Positions 10,561-22,030 of a stretch of DNA of 64,000 bases are shown here, one piece after another. The translations under genes were made by a program, and so were the position numbers. The notes beneath the pieces were generated by a model, which was given only the letters and a program-made list of their open reading frames with translations, did no database searches and had not been told where the DNA came from. Numbering within the stretch: position 1 is the first letter of the stretch; each line of letters opens with the position of its first letter. Source of the DNA: Terebella lapidaria (Eukaryota > Annelida > Polychaeta > Terebellida > Terebellidae); assembly GCA_949152475.1 (NCBI GenBank), contig OX424563.1, forward strand, positions 16,961,001-17,025,000, in the 5' to 3' direction.

Positions 10561-11100
10561 TATTTTTATTAGATTCATTTATTTCAAGATTGTATACATC
10601 TTTCAATTTTCACAGAATTCCGACGAGTGAATTCTCACAACAGGGCGTCATCCACTATGCGTGACGACATCATAGCGACGTCACCACAGCAATATTGTGG
10701 ACCAATTGCACTCCATGTTGGATTATTGTTTATCCTTGAATTTCAACTTGTTCCCCAAAGAATCATTTAGAATCATATTTGGGATAATAAAATATATAAT
10801 AGAATAAAATATATTTGGGATATAATAGTGATCATATACATTTATTAATCAATACTGAGGTTTGCCATTTCGACTTCATCTGTTTGAAAGTAATGTGTAA
10901 ATAACAGATAGACATTATTACCTAGTTTTAGCATTCTGCCAAAAATAGGAAAGATGTTGACAGTTACTCAGAAAATTACAGGTTGGCATGCATGAAAATA
11001 CTGGATAGATAATGATTGATTTGCCGACATTGTCTGTTGGCCCAGTATCAAGACAAATGTTGAGGGCAGGATAAGACTGTGTGTAGGATTCGCCGTGATC
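10561..11100. other. AT-rich stretch without recognised feature
   Basis: No coding signal. Part of the duplicated unit by position but too diverged to align by eye. Confidence 0.35.
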
Positions 11101-11104
11101 CTTT

Positions 11105-11285
11105 AAAAAATGACAAGAGCCGAGTTTGAATCTTGGTTTTGGCAACTCATTCCAAGCACATAATTCATATTTTCAAATCAATATATTTGCGTGAATTGTT
11201 ATCCGATAGAAAAATTAGAAATATTGTAAAATGAATAAATTCTGGCAATTCTGAAAGTGGATCTGGCTCTAACTGTTTATCCTAC
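11105..11285. repeat. Old duplication block Z, 3' part, copy 1
   Basis: GAGTTTGAATCTTGGTTTTG, GCAACTCATT and AGCACATAATTCATATTTTC recur at 25625-25745 and 46030-46200, always upstream of block C. Confidence 0.65.
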
Positions 11286-11624
11286 CTAAACGTTTCAAGG
11301 TTAATCCCACACTAATCACCAGCACTATTCCAATCAAATCAATTCTATACTTGATGATGACATGATGACTTGATAATTATTGAATCAGAATATACCACAC
11401 CAAGATTAAATTATTTTTTATTTATGTCATTTGGACAACTACTTGTACACAAATAGTCTGCGACTGTCTATCCTTTTGAAGCTTCAATCCTGTTATCTTG
11501 TCTGGGTATTTTACACACAACACTATCCATTACCTGCCAGTTATATGGGTTCTTCATTCGAAACGTTTGAATTTATGTGAAATTCTACAGAGCATTATTG
11601 GATTCAAAGGAAGACATAACACCT

Positions 11625-11920
11625 AAAAAGTGGTATTGAAAAGGATGTTTTCCTGCGAAAACCGTCTACACAGTTTCCTGTGGCAGCCCTCGGGGTGAGT
11701 GGAGGTGATCAGTCTGGGCTGAGATCTGAGCTGTCGCTTCCTACTGTGTGGATTATATCCATTAGCTGCCCGTAGTCTTTTGTGTATTTGATTCAGGTGT
11801 GCTAAGACTTTCAATGCACTAATGCATGGAAAGTGTTTTTACAGTTTGCCTCCAGCATACAAAATTATCGTAATGTAAGCATCACTGACACATTTCTTAC
11901 CTGCTTCAGAGTAGGGGATA
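11625..11920. repeat. Old duplication block C, copy 1 (unusually well conserved)
   Basis: About 190 bp that align almost gap-free with 26010-26310 and 46270-46580. Shared stretches include CACAGTTTCCTGT, CGGGGTGAGTGGAGGTGAT, GTGTGGATTATATCCATTAG, CTGCCCGT and GGTCTTTTGTGTATTTG-like text. It is visibly better conserved than its flanks. On the minus strand, copies 1 and 2 share the peptide NQIHKR..AANGYNPH..RKRQL.SQPRLITSTHPEG (read in two pieces), but copy 3 does not keep that frame, so I do not call a gene. It could be a SINE core or another constrained element. Confidence 0.7.
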
Positions 11921-12400
11921 CTTGCTACACTTCCAACTATTTAGATCTATGGTTGAAAATTTATAAAACTTCTAACTTGTCACCTAGTTATATGACTAGC
12001 GTGATGATTTCAATTTTGCCATAGTCAATTTTCATTTTCTAAATAGAGTCATTCTTATGTTGCCATCATATGGCGTGTTTGTCTCACAACTCATACGCTA
12101 TTCAAAAGCTAGTTTCAGATATGAGGACTTTGTTCACCACAGTTACCAGCTAGTCTCAAGACTGCTGTGACAAGGATATGTTTCACCAACACTAATATCT
12201 GCTTTCAAGAGATTCTATGGACGTCATCACAATTTGGTTGATAAGTACACCAAATCTGTCACCAACATTTTTGCATGTTAATGTTTTGGAATTCATGACA
12301 GGTGCCACATGAGGGTAGGAAATGCTCACTCTTTCCGGACATCTGATTTCACCTCCTTATTGCCATATAATGGAGGCTCATGAAGTTCCATACAATATTA
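11921..12400 (+). mobile_element. 3' fragment of the Penelope-like/related retroelement
   Basis: Contains pieces matching 9860-10330: the LDL.L and DDFN segments of the RT, CATATGGCGTGTTTGTCTCA, GATTCTATGGACGTCATCAC, GAATTCATGACAGGTGCCAC and GAAATGCTCACTCTTTCCGG. It is truncated and degraded, and it sits directly at the end of block C. Confidence 0.7.
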
Positions 12401-12419
12401 TCGATTTTGCCTGACATTG

Positions 12420-13090
12420 GACTTCGAGATTAGATAACAGACTCGCTTGGTTCATATTTCAACAATCACTAATTTTGATATTTCATATTTTTGTTATTAG
12501 GTTTGTGGAAGGTGAGTGTCAGTAAAGTATTTTCTTATATCTAGTCCCTGTGTAGGTGAACATAATGAACAATTGTTTGCCCGGAGTTAGGACACAAATA
12601 TGAAGTAGAGGATTCGCTTTGCCTGACAAAATAAGACAGCTGTAGAACCTCTCATTCTGCAGGCAAATCACAGGGAGCTCTGGCTCCAGTCGCTAACTTC
12701 AATATACTCATTATCTGCATTATATTTGAAAATATTATTCGATCAGAACAACCAAAGGGATGAATAAGTTGAATCACACACATTCGGGCATTCCCAACAC
12801 TCCACCGATTCCCATTGACCAGTGGGCATGGTTCTCCACTTCAAGAAAAAGAGGAGTAAACGTTGGAGTCGCAAACCTCACAATATGTTAAAAATTGTTT
12901 AATGTTTGCTTGGATATTGAAGATCTGTGTCGTTTTAACACAAAGATCAACTGCATTCACAAAATGACCATACATGTCGGAAATATCAAATCCATACTAT
13001 TAGATATTACTACAACTAAACCATCTGTCATGACACAGCTGTGACACAGAGTTCTGACGTTCCCGAACAAAACAATCAGAGATTGCAGAC
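12420..13090. repeat. Old duplication blocks H and start of A, copy 2
   Basis: TTGGTTCATATTT, AATTTTGATATTTCA, TTGCCCGGAGTTA, CACAAATATGAAGTAGAGGA and CTCATTCTGCAGGCAAATCA align with 19795-20400 and 22040-22620. The first bases of block A (AGATATTAC, CCATCTGTC) follow at about 13000, and it is interrupted at about 13090. Confidence 0.65.
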
Positions 13091-13765
13091 CCACGTCTCA
13101 CTGATTCAGTCACTATACAGGTTGAATACATTTTTAATGCAGCATATTACTATCGTGCTGATTGGCCATCATTCCATAGAGGTCAGCGTTTATAAAAGGC
13201 ATATCAAGTTTTAAGTGATTCCATGCATTTTTGGCGAAGTTGTGTTCTTGCAAATTTTGGAATTTTTAAGTTTATGACGTCATTGTGACGTATATGCTGG
13301 GGCTGAAGACCTTTCTTATGGTACATCGCTCGACAGGTTTCAAGAGATTGAAAAATATAACCTTGACATCCTGACGATTTGATCTTTTCAAGACCGAATG
13401 TAAATTTGAAATACCCGTTTGATTTCAATTCTCTTCCTGCATGTTATGGTGCAGCCGCACTTTTCTACCTCACTCTGAAACGAAGTTATCAACAAAAGGG
13501 TTCTCAGTCACCTTGACCATGAACATTGACCTTGAAGGTCATCCTATTGAGTTCATTGCATGTGAGATGCATATCGAGTTTGACGCGATTGCATTAAGTT
13601 GTATCTTTTGAAATTTCAAAAGTTTGTGACGTCATTGTGATGTTATTATGCAACGTAGTGACAAAGATAAGGTAAAACTGGAACAAAGAGCTCAAAACCT
13701 TTCCAATGACATAATACCATTGGACGAACACAAATGCAGTAGGGGTTAGGGTAAGTTCTCACACA
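13091..13765. other. ~675-bp insert splitting block A, copy 2
   Basis: Block A breaks off near 13090 and resumes at 13766 (ACAACACATTTGAAACCAAA). The insert holds two degenerate copies of a TTTNTGACGTCATTGTGA motif (about 13270 and 13625) and AT-rich DNA. No terminal repeats or reading frame recognised. Confidence 0.45.
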
Positions 13766-14070
13766 ACAACACATTTGAAACCAAATCTCATACAACGACA
13801 GAGCTTCTCATGCAAAGTCTGCCTGGAATTGGTTCTAGCTTTGGTGTAAAAACATGTGACAACTAGATTTATCATGAAGCAATTTCCAGTGCACAGGCTG
13901 AAGCACTCACCATGTTCAATCGCCATGGATGATGTGTGATTGTGTCAAGTAATACCAGATAGGCAGTGATAAGGGAGCCGGGTATCTGATTTAGAAAGGA
14001 AATTATCTCAGGGGAAACCGGATACAAGAAATCACTTTGTTACAAGGTCTGTTTTCCATGTTCCATTTCT
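13766..14070. repeat. Old duplication block A, copy 2 (continued)
   Basis: ACAACACATTTGAAACCAAA, TGGAATTGGTTCTAGC, GACAACTAGATTTATCATGA, ATGGATGATGTGTGATTGTG and TTTAGAAAGGAAATTATCTC match the other A copies at 6850, 20470 and 22670. Confidence 0.75.
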
Positions 14071-14704
14071 GTGGGTTCAAAGATACGTTGTGCATAACCT
14101 CCCATTGATTGTGCAAACCAAGCGAGTTTTAAATGTCCATGAGGTTGGCATACTGTATGCAATTGTCATCTAAAAAACATGCATATTTTATCCATGCCTT
14201 CAAACTATTACTTGTAATATGGTACAAGATGCATAAAGATATGATATTGAAACCATAATATAAAAATTATAAAGGCGAATATTGAAAATAATAATTACAT
14301 TCCCTTCATACATCTACAAAATGTCACTCGCTAAGTCGAGACATGATGCGGCCCTACACAGTTCTATCCGGAACCGGGTAAACATTATACCAAAACAAAG
14401 CTGATAAAGGGTTGACCCGCCCGAGAAAAACCCGCCGTTTCCCGAACAAAACTCTGAAGACTCTCAAATTGACATGAATGCAAATGTCATAATTGGCAGT
14501 CATTGATTGGCAAACTACAAAATGTAAATATGTATTCCAATCTAACAAGGTTTTGCCTGTGCTAACAGTCTTTAATAAAATCTGGTACATGCCACCCAGT
14601 GCATGTCCGGTGTGTTGTTGTGCGCTCATCAACAACCTCATGTGTGGCCTTTAGAGTGAGACACACGGATGAGATCTGAAAACATACACACACATTTTGT
14701 GGAA
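14071..14704. other. Unassigned AT-rich stretch
   Basis: Includes GATGCATAAAGATATGATAT at about 14230, which recurs at about 16350. Otherwise no feature. Confidence 0.35.
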
Positions 14705-15070
14705 ACCTCGATGTCTTCGAGGAATTACAGGTGTGATTGGAGAAATAATTATGCATTTGTAGTCATTTGGGAGATAGGTATTTGATCAGTGACTTAATAA
14801 TTATGTAGTGTTATGCTGCATGTACATGTAATATTGGTGTGTTGAACCTCACTCTAACTGTGATGTGAGAGGAAATGACATAAACTGGGGAATCGTTGAC
14901 GGGAGCAATGTTTGGCTATTCTATCTCACTTCATGGAACAGCCCCTCGTCTGAAACTACATGCACCATCTGATGTCCTGTAAATTGTAGTCATTGATAAA
15001 AACAAGCTAACTATGTGATCTAGTTACGTCGGCAAAAATAATATTTCCATGGAATTAGTTTTTACTGGAT
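14705..15070. repeat. Old duplication block M, copy 1
   Basis: Aligns with 21170-21540: TGTTGAACCTCAC, GTGATGTGAGA, ATGACATAAACT, GGGAATCGTTGAC, and CTCGTCTGAAACT. Non-coding in both copies. Downstream at 15185-15240 a degraded A-type tail (GGAAATTATCTCGATGGAAA) can be made out. Confidence 0.65.
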
Positions 15071-16374
15071 CCGAACATATGATCCGGTTTTGACAAACTA
15101 GAGTATTACTGAAGCATTTCCATGAGTGGATCATCACCATGATTCTTGCCCGCACTCGGCTGAAGCAGGCTGAGAAGCCCTCGAAGTGTTCCAGGAAGGA
15201 AATTATCTCGATGGAAACGGGAGACGAAAATAACTACAACCGAGTAGTCGATTCTATTTTATGTCTGCTGATTCTGATGGGCTGATAATAAAAAAAACAA
15301 TTCAACGGTACTTCCTTGAGATATTATTACCCTCATAGGTCTGCAGCCATTGAGCAATTGTTTAATTTCGTTAATCTTTGGTGCAGGGCTGATTTTGCTG
15401 GTGCTATTTTTTTTTAGATCCGAGGAAAAATTTGTGATGTTGTAGCAACTATCATGCATAAAATAAATTTACTAGCTGAAATTGCACCCGCGTGACTAAA
15501 ATGGCCGGTAATTGCTATACTCCGTAAGTGGTAATAGGTTTGCGTATCAGTGCATATATTGTATTCGTCTTTTCATTTCTTTCTAGATGCTCTAGAAGCA
15601 TGCTAGAAGTTCTGCTCTACAAGCGGAACTGCTGTAGAAGTTCCTCTATGACACGATTATACAGGGTCCTATGCGGGATACGGATGTACAGTATTTTTCA
15701 AAAAATAAACATACATAATAGAGACTGTGATGTATTGAAGAGGTGACATCAGTAACGAACGTAATCACTCCACGTATTTACAACAAAATACTACTAAAGA
15801 CACTAACGAAACTGATGCAGATAAAACAGTATACAATATTCAATGTCCCATAACTTGCATGAGCTTTTACATGAATTATGTGCACTAAACAATGCCTGAG
15901 ACTTTGCTGGGATAGGTTGGATTTTTAGAAAAAATTGTAGAGAATTTGGCAAGTTTTGGGACGTTTTGGATGAACCACCGGTGTCGATTGTTTTCAATTC
16001 CCCATGCTTTTTCATGACCATTTTGCTTACCACCATGGATAAGGGATGTGTAATGTGCGCGGAGGACTTTCGGCATCACTGCATTTGATATTAGCCATCA
16101 AAAATTTACTTTTCGGGTACCTATATTCATTGTTCGAATTATCCGAGGTTACATTACCAAAGTTTATGAGCATGTCGTGTCCTGTTGATGAAGAATCATG
16201 TGTGTGATCCAATACAATTTATTCCCTTCATCAAAACGTATTGTATCGTGAATTTTTTCGAACTTTTTTTCAAAATCCAACAAGACAATACCAACTATTC
16301 TTGTACTTAATGTATTGTTCGTATTTCTTGTGTGTGTAGTAATAAGGTGCGAGATGCATAAAGATATGATATTG
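15071..16374. other. Unassigned AT-rich stretch
   Basis: No supported gene. Apart from the degraded A-type tail at 15185-15240 I see no structure. Confidence 0.35.
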
Positions 16375-16500
16375 AAACCATGCTTGTGTAGATTATATGC
16401 AAAGATGTCTTTGTTCCAGCACATGCTTCCATTGAAATTTCTGATGGATCCTCGGACCTGCTGGATGCTTAGATTCCCGAGATCCCCTTTGAGTTGATTT
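16375..16500. repeat. Old duplication block P, copy 2
   Basis: Partner of 5806-5925 (see there). Collinear with block K downstream, as in copy 1. Confidence 0.6.
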
Positions 16501-16559
16501 TTTTTTATATTGGTAACTCTTTCATTTCATAATTTGGAAGGATTCTGAAATGTTTTAGA

Positions 16560-17055
16560 ATATTGCAGCTCGACTGCCAGGGGAAGTATGCCAAGTGGTG
16601 ACACAATATTTAGTATTGCAATAATATGAGCAATCACGAGAACATCAGAAAGAAATCAGAATATAGTCGAACATTTATAAACTTGAAAAAATAACGTGAC
16701 ATCGTCAAATGGAAATCAACCATTTTATGGACGAACATTGCTACTTTTCTATCATATTGGTAAAAATACTTTTATAATCTATCAATGTGTTATTAGGAAC
16801 ATGACAAGGACTCTGTCTCGCAGACATATTTACATTCTTGGTCCTTGTGTTTGTCCAGGGACAGGTCTGAGGAGCTGCCTGTGTACACAGAGATACGGAT
16901 GGGACATGGCCTTAATTATTGGACTTATTTACACAATGCCATTCAATAATGATATAGCGAGGCTGATGTGTTTTGTTGTTTCAATTGTGGTTCAGCCACG
17001 CATATTGTTCAAATTCATTTTTTCTGCAAAATCGACAAACAAGCACTCTGCTTAT
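16560..17055. repeat. Old duplication blocks N and K, copy 3
   Basis: N (16620-16795) aligns with 21550-21785: AATATGAGCAA, GAGAACATCAGAA, TCGAACATTTAT, and ATGGACGAACATTGCTACTT. K (16797-17055) starts with AGGAACATGACAAGGACTCT and runs to AAGCACTCTGCTTAT, where the foldback element interrupts it. Confidence 0.7.
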
Positions 17056-18347
17056 TAGTCGGGCATGTACGGGGGGTCCCTTTGCACCCCCCCCCCCATG
17101 ATCCTCCAAAACCAACTTTTTTCTCAAGGTTTTTTAATACTAATAAACATTACATATGTCTCCGGTTGCGCATCCATTGCAAAAATTGGTTTTCGGGCCA
17201 TTTTTCAAAATGGCCGCCTCGCGAAATCTCGAATTTTGAGATTGCTTCACTTTAAGCTGCATAGGTCTACAAAATAAAATCTTTGTTACCTTTTGCTGCT
17301 CATTGTGGGGGCCTTATACATTGTACATGAGAAAACAGTGGTTAAATAAACATTTATAATAGGAATATGTCCATATATCCAAGATGGCCGCCAAATTTAG
17401 ATAATTTTTCACTGAAATGTCCATAACTTCGGACTGAGTCAACCTAGGATGTTCATTTTGGGGTCTATACCTAGGTTTTCATATACAGGGAATCCATTTA
17501 GACCAAAATAAATACAATCAAGCTATTCCTTCTGATGCATGCATCCAAGATGGCCGCCAAAATTAGATAATTTTTCACTAAAATGTCCATAACTTCGGAC
17601 TGAGTCAACCTAGGATGTTCATTTTGGGGTCTATATCTAGGTTTTCATATACAGGGAATCCATTCAGACCAAAATAAATACAATCAAGCTATTTCTTTTG
17701 ATGCATGTACACCTGCACACATGGTACACGCTACACATTCATTTAGATATCTCTCGAAAATAGCCCCCTTGACACCCCTATGGTCTCAATTGTGGATCTT
17801 GCTTGGATATTTCTGATAGAGACTTTTACTGATTTGCAATCCCAATAAATCATTAAACAAATAGAGCTTGATTTGATTAGTTTTGTTAATTAACAGATAT
17901 CCAAGATGCCTGCTAAACACACCCCGAAAATTCAAGTTCGTAACTAATTGTGCTATAAAGATGTGTGATACTTACTTTCAAGGGTATTTTGGTATGTAGA
18001 TTCCATTTTTGGTGTTATTCTAGCTATATAATATCAATTTAAAATGATAACAGCATCTCATTGAGATGGAAAGCAAATAAAAACATATTGTTATTTGAAT
18101 TTATTCATACACTTATGCATTACGCATTACTCACCAACATGCTTGGGATACTTTTTATATCACAAACAGAGAACAATAATGTAGAATATCTTCATTGGCT
18201 ATCTTAACACATGAACATGATGGAATATGGTACTATGATATTGGTACTGCTATATTGGCTGAATTGACATATTAACTGATGATGTCTTCACCATTGCCCT
18301 GCATTCTCTTGCAGTACAACAACGTTGTCTTGAGCTGTCCGACATCA
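17056..18347 (+). repeat. Left inverted arm of foldback element
   Basis: About 1292 bp, reverse complement of 18500-19784. It ends inward at GCTGTCCGACATCA. It contains two tandem 166-bp units (17379-17710) and CCAAGATGGCCGCC-type motifs. Short open frames in it are repeated, inverted, in the other arm and are not genes. Confidence 0.9.
17379..17710 (+). repeat. Two tandem 166-bp units inside left arm
   Basis: Each unit starts CCAAGATGGCCGCCAAA and holds CATAACTTCGGACTGAGTCA, CCTAGGATGTTCATTTTGGG and AATACAATCAAGCTATTCCT-like text. Copies differ at a handful of positions. The same pair is mirrored in the right arm (19132-19463), so duplication predates, or was homogenised with, the arms. Confidence 0.88.
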
Positions 18348-18499
18348 TACCACTCAACATCCTCTATCTCAGTTCTGGAAAATTCTACATCACTTTTGCC
18401 ACAATAGTCTCATTTATTGATCTAGTCTCATTCATTGATCTAGACACACCTTCGTGTACGGGTTGCCACTCTCCTGGGGCTGAACAGTTGTAATGCAAT

Positions 18500-19784
18500 T
18501 GATGTCGGACAGCTCAAGACAACGTTGTTGTACTGCAAGAGAATGCAGGGCAATGGTGAAGACATCATCAACTAATATGTCAATTCATTCAATATAGCAG
18601 AACCAAAATCATAGTACCATGTTCCATCATATTCATGTGTTAAGATAGCCAATGAAGATATTCTACATTATTGTTCTCTGTTTGTGAAAAGTATCCCAAG
18701 CATGTTGGTGAGTAATGCGTAATGCATAAGTGTATGAATAAATTCAAATAACAATATGTTTTTATTTGCTTTCCATCTCAATGAGATGCGGTTATCATTT
18801 TAAATTGATATTATATAGCTAGAATAACACCAAAAATGGAATCTACATACCAAAATACCCTTGAAAGTAAGTATCACACATCTTTATAGCACAATTAGTT
18901 ACGAACTTGAATTTTCGGGGTGTGTTTAGCAGGCATCTTGGATATCTGTTAATTAACAAAACTAATCAAATCAAGCTCTATTTGTTTAAGGATTTATTGG
19001 GATTGCAAATCAGTAAAAGTCTCTATCAGAAATATCCAAGCAAGATCCACAATTGAGACCATAGGGGTGTCAAGGGGGCTATTTTCGAGAGATATCTAAA
19101 TGAATGTGTAGCGTGTACCATGTGTGCAGGTGTACATGCATCAAAAGAAATAGCTTGATTGTATTTATTTTGGTCTGAATGGATTCCCTGTATATGAAAA
19201 CCTAGATATAGACCCCAAAATGAACATCCTAGGTTGACTCAGTCCGAAGTTATGGACATTTTAGTGAAAAATTATCTAATTTTGGCGGCCATCTTGGATG
19301 CATGCATCAAAAGGAATAGCTTGATTGTATTTATTTTGGTCTAAATGGATTCCCTGTATATGAAAACCTAGGTATAGACCCCAAAATGAACATCCTAGGT
19401 TGACTCAGTCCGAAGTTATGGACATTTTAGTGAAAAATTATCTAAATTTGGCGGCCATCTTGGATATATGGACATATTCCTATTATAAATGTTTATTTAA
19501 CCACTGTTTTCTCATGTACAATGTATAAGGCCCCCACAATGAGCAGCAAAAGGTAACAAAGATTTTATTTTGTAGACCTATGCAGCTTAAAGTGAAGCAA
19601 TCTCAAAATTCGAGATTTCGCGGGGCGGCCATTTTGAAAAATGGCCCCAAAACCAATTTTTGCAATGGATGCGCAACCGGAGACATATGTAATGTTTATT
19701 AGTATTAAAAAACCTTGAGAAAAAAGTTGGTTTTGGAGGATCATGGGGGGGGGTGCAACGGGACCCCCCGTACATGCCCGACTA
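18500..19784 (-). repeat. Right inverted arm of foldback element
   Basis: About 1285 bp, reverse complement of the left arm. It starts TGATGTCGGACAGC next to the spacer and ends at the terminal GCCCGACTA. It includes the mirrored 166-bp tandem pair at 19132-19463. Confidence 0.9.
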
Positions 19785-20780
19785 TATATACACTTCTTGG
19801 TTCATATTTTGGTGGTCACTAATTTTGACCCTTCAGATTTTCGTTGTCAGTTGTGTGAAGTGGGAGTGTCGGTAATGTTTTTCATATCTGGTACATGTGT
19901 ACGTTAATATAATCATCAATTGCTTTCCCGGAGTAACGACAAAATATCAAGTACAGGATTGGCTATGGCTGACAACCAAAAACAGCCATGCAACCTCCCA
20001 TTCCGCAGACAAATCACGTGGGACTCTAGCTTCGGTCTCCCTATGGAAAAATGCTGTGGATATTTTCGTTATTTGCATTTCATTTGAAGACATTATTCAA
20101 TCAAAATGCCAAGGGAAATAAACAAGTTGACTCTCGCACATATTGGAATGCATTCCAAACATTCACACTGATGAGTGAGCATGGTTCAGCATTTCAAAAG
20201 AGTGGGTTGAAACGCCGGTCATAAGGAATCCGGTCAACCAACAGACATACTGCCAATCTCTGCAATATGTAGGAAGTTAAATTCATGTTTGCTTATATCA
20301 TGGAATGTCTGTGTTGTTATATCTAAAATATTACCTGAATTCAGATAAAAAAAATGAAGAAATATCCCATACATGCTACTAGATATTACTTTGAGTAATT
20401 TCCTGAATGAGCCAACTGGCTAGCCTCAGTTGATACAAAGTTCTTGCATTATTGAATGACTGTCAGAACACCACATTTGAAACCAAATATCATCCGTAAA
20501 CATACTTCATCTTGGCTGGAACTGGTTCCAGCCTTGACATAACAACATTAGAGAACTAGATTTATCATGGAGCGAGAAGAGAAGAGTGAGAGAAGAGTTA
20601 TGTACTCACCAAGTTCTATCTCCACGGATGATGTGTGCGTGTGTGTAGTTACAGCACACAGGGAAGACAGCTGAGTGATTTAGAAAGGAAATTATCTCAG
20701 GGGGAACAGGAGACAAGGAGTAACTCTGTTACAAGCGGGGTAATTCATGATCCATTTCTATGTGCTCTGTTCAACTATAG
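19785..20780. repeat. Old duplication blocks H and A, copy 3
   Basis: CTTCTTGGTTCATATTTTGG, CACTAATTTTGACCCTTCA, GTTGTGTGAAG and CATTCCGCAGACAAATCACG align with 22035-22270. Then CTAGATATTACTTTGAGTAA, GAACTGGTTCCAGCC and AGAAAGGAAATTATCTCAGG of block A follow. It continues block K, copy 3, across the foldback insertion. Confidence 0.75.
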
Positions 20781-21169
20781 AAAAATGAGAGAAGTGCTTC
20801 CACAAAAGTGGATATTTGTTGCATAATTATATTACTGTATATACGAATAGCTTAGTCAACAAAAATGCCAGGTGTTGACAATCAAAGCCTTAATCCATTC
20901 ATCCATCCAGATCTCGTGGTGGGAAAAGAACTTGTCCATGCCATGTCTTTTTCTTAGATATACTTTTAACGTTATGGATGCAATTCAGAGAGGCAGTTCA
21001 TCCATACAAGATTGTGGTGAATCCTTTGTACAGGGGCAATCATCTCATGAGAATCAAGGTTAGCAAGAAATGCGGGGTTTTCACGTTATTATACATGAGC
21101 GTGGAATATAAAACAGCTAGCTATATGCAAGTGGGGTTGTTGAATTTTAGGACTGGAATTTTTTGGTAA
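20781..21169. other. Unassigned stretch
   Basis: About 390 bp between blocks A and M; no match or coding signal seen. Confidence 0.35.
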
Positions 21170-22030
21170 CCAGATGTCTTCCAGTAACGACGAGTATCAT
21201 AGGGGAAATATGTATTCGTAATCACTTGGAAGATGGGTATTTCAAGCAAACATTTCACGTAGCTTTATGACATGTAATATCACGCTGCATGCACATGTAA
21301 TGTTAGTGTGTTGAACCTCACCGTGACTGTGATGTGAGATAATATGACATAAACTCGGGAATCGTTGACATAAGCGATGTTTGACTATTGCATCTCACCT
21401 CATGCAACAACCTCTCGTCTGAAACTCAATGCTACATATGATTCCAAGTAAATTATGTTCATTGAAACAAGCTGACTAGACATAATCTAATTACACCAGC
21501 AAAAAGTAATTTGTCAGCGAAAATAGTTTTCACTGCATTAAATCATGTGATATGGCAACAATATGAGCAAGCACGATGTATATGAGAACATCAGAATGAA
21601 ATCAGGGTACAATCGAACATTTATGAACTGAAAAACTCAAAAGTTTGGTGCGAACAAATGTCCTCTTATTTTAAACTATCTACGGAAACACGTGTAATCT
21701 TCAAACTGAAAGCAACCATTTCATGGACGAACATTGCTACTTCTCCCCCATGTCTCCAAAATACTGTCATACTCTATCAATGTGTGTGCAGGAAAATGTC
21801 AAGGGCTTTGTCTGACAAGAAATATATACATTCTTTAATCATTGAGTTTGTCCAGTGGCAGATCTGAGGGGCTGCTTGTGTACATAGGGATACAGATGGG
21901 ACATGGCCTTAAATATTGGACATTGCCATCCGAGGCCTGATATAGTAAGGCTGCTGTATGGTGGTTCAGTGGTGGTCCAGCCACTCATGATAATTTTATT
22001 TATGAAAAACCAACGAACAAAAATTATGCT
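21170..22030. repeat. Old duplication blocks M, N and K, copy of 14.7-17.05 kb
   Basis: M (21170-21540), N (21545-21785) and K (21788-22030) lie in the same order as at 14705-17055 but much closer together. The end of K runs straight into block H (ATTATGCTCATATTAACATC then CTTGGCTCATATTTTGG), giving the uninterrupted K/H junction. Confidence 0.7.

Larger units (their letters stand above)
17056..19784. mobile_element. Foldback element with ~1.29-kb near-identical terminal inverted repeats
   Basis: The 2729-bp unit is almost entirely two inverted arms around a ~152-bp spacer (18348-18499). Arms begin TAGTCGGGCATGTACGGGGG and differ by only a few substitutions and a variable C-run by eye. Terminal TA dinucleotides flank it, consistent with a TA target duplication. 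The K/H junction seen intact near 22000-22060 is split here, so that site is the related empty site. It encodes no transposase, so it is a non-autonomous foldback or long-TIR MITE. High arm identity means recent insertion or gene conversion. Superfamily unknown; the TA target hints at Tc1/mariner-like or similar. Confidence 0.88.

Noticed and set aside
13185-13202. TATA-like box (GTTTATAAAAGG) as a promoter
   Set aside because: No gene or transcript signal follows within the unclassified insert.
16968-17255. Open frame in the foldback left arm (and its mirror at 19587-19775)
   Set aside because: The same peptide arises because the arms are inverted copies; no domain.
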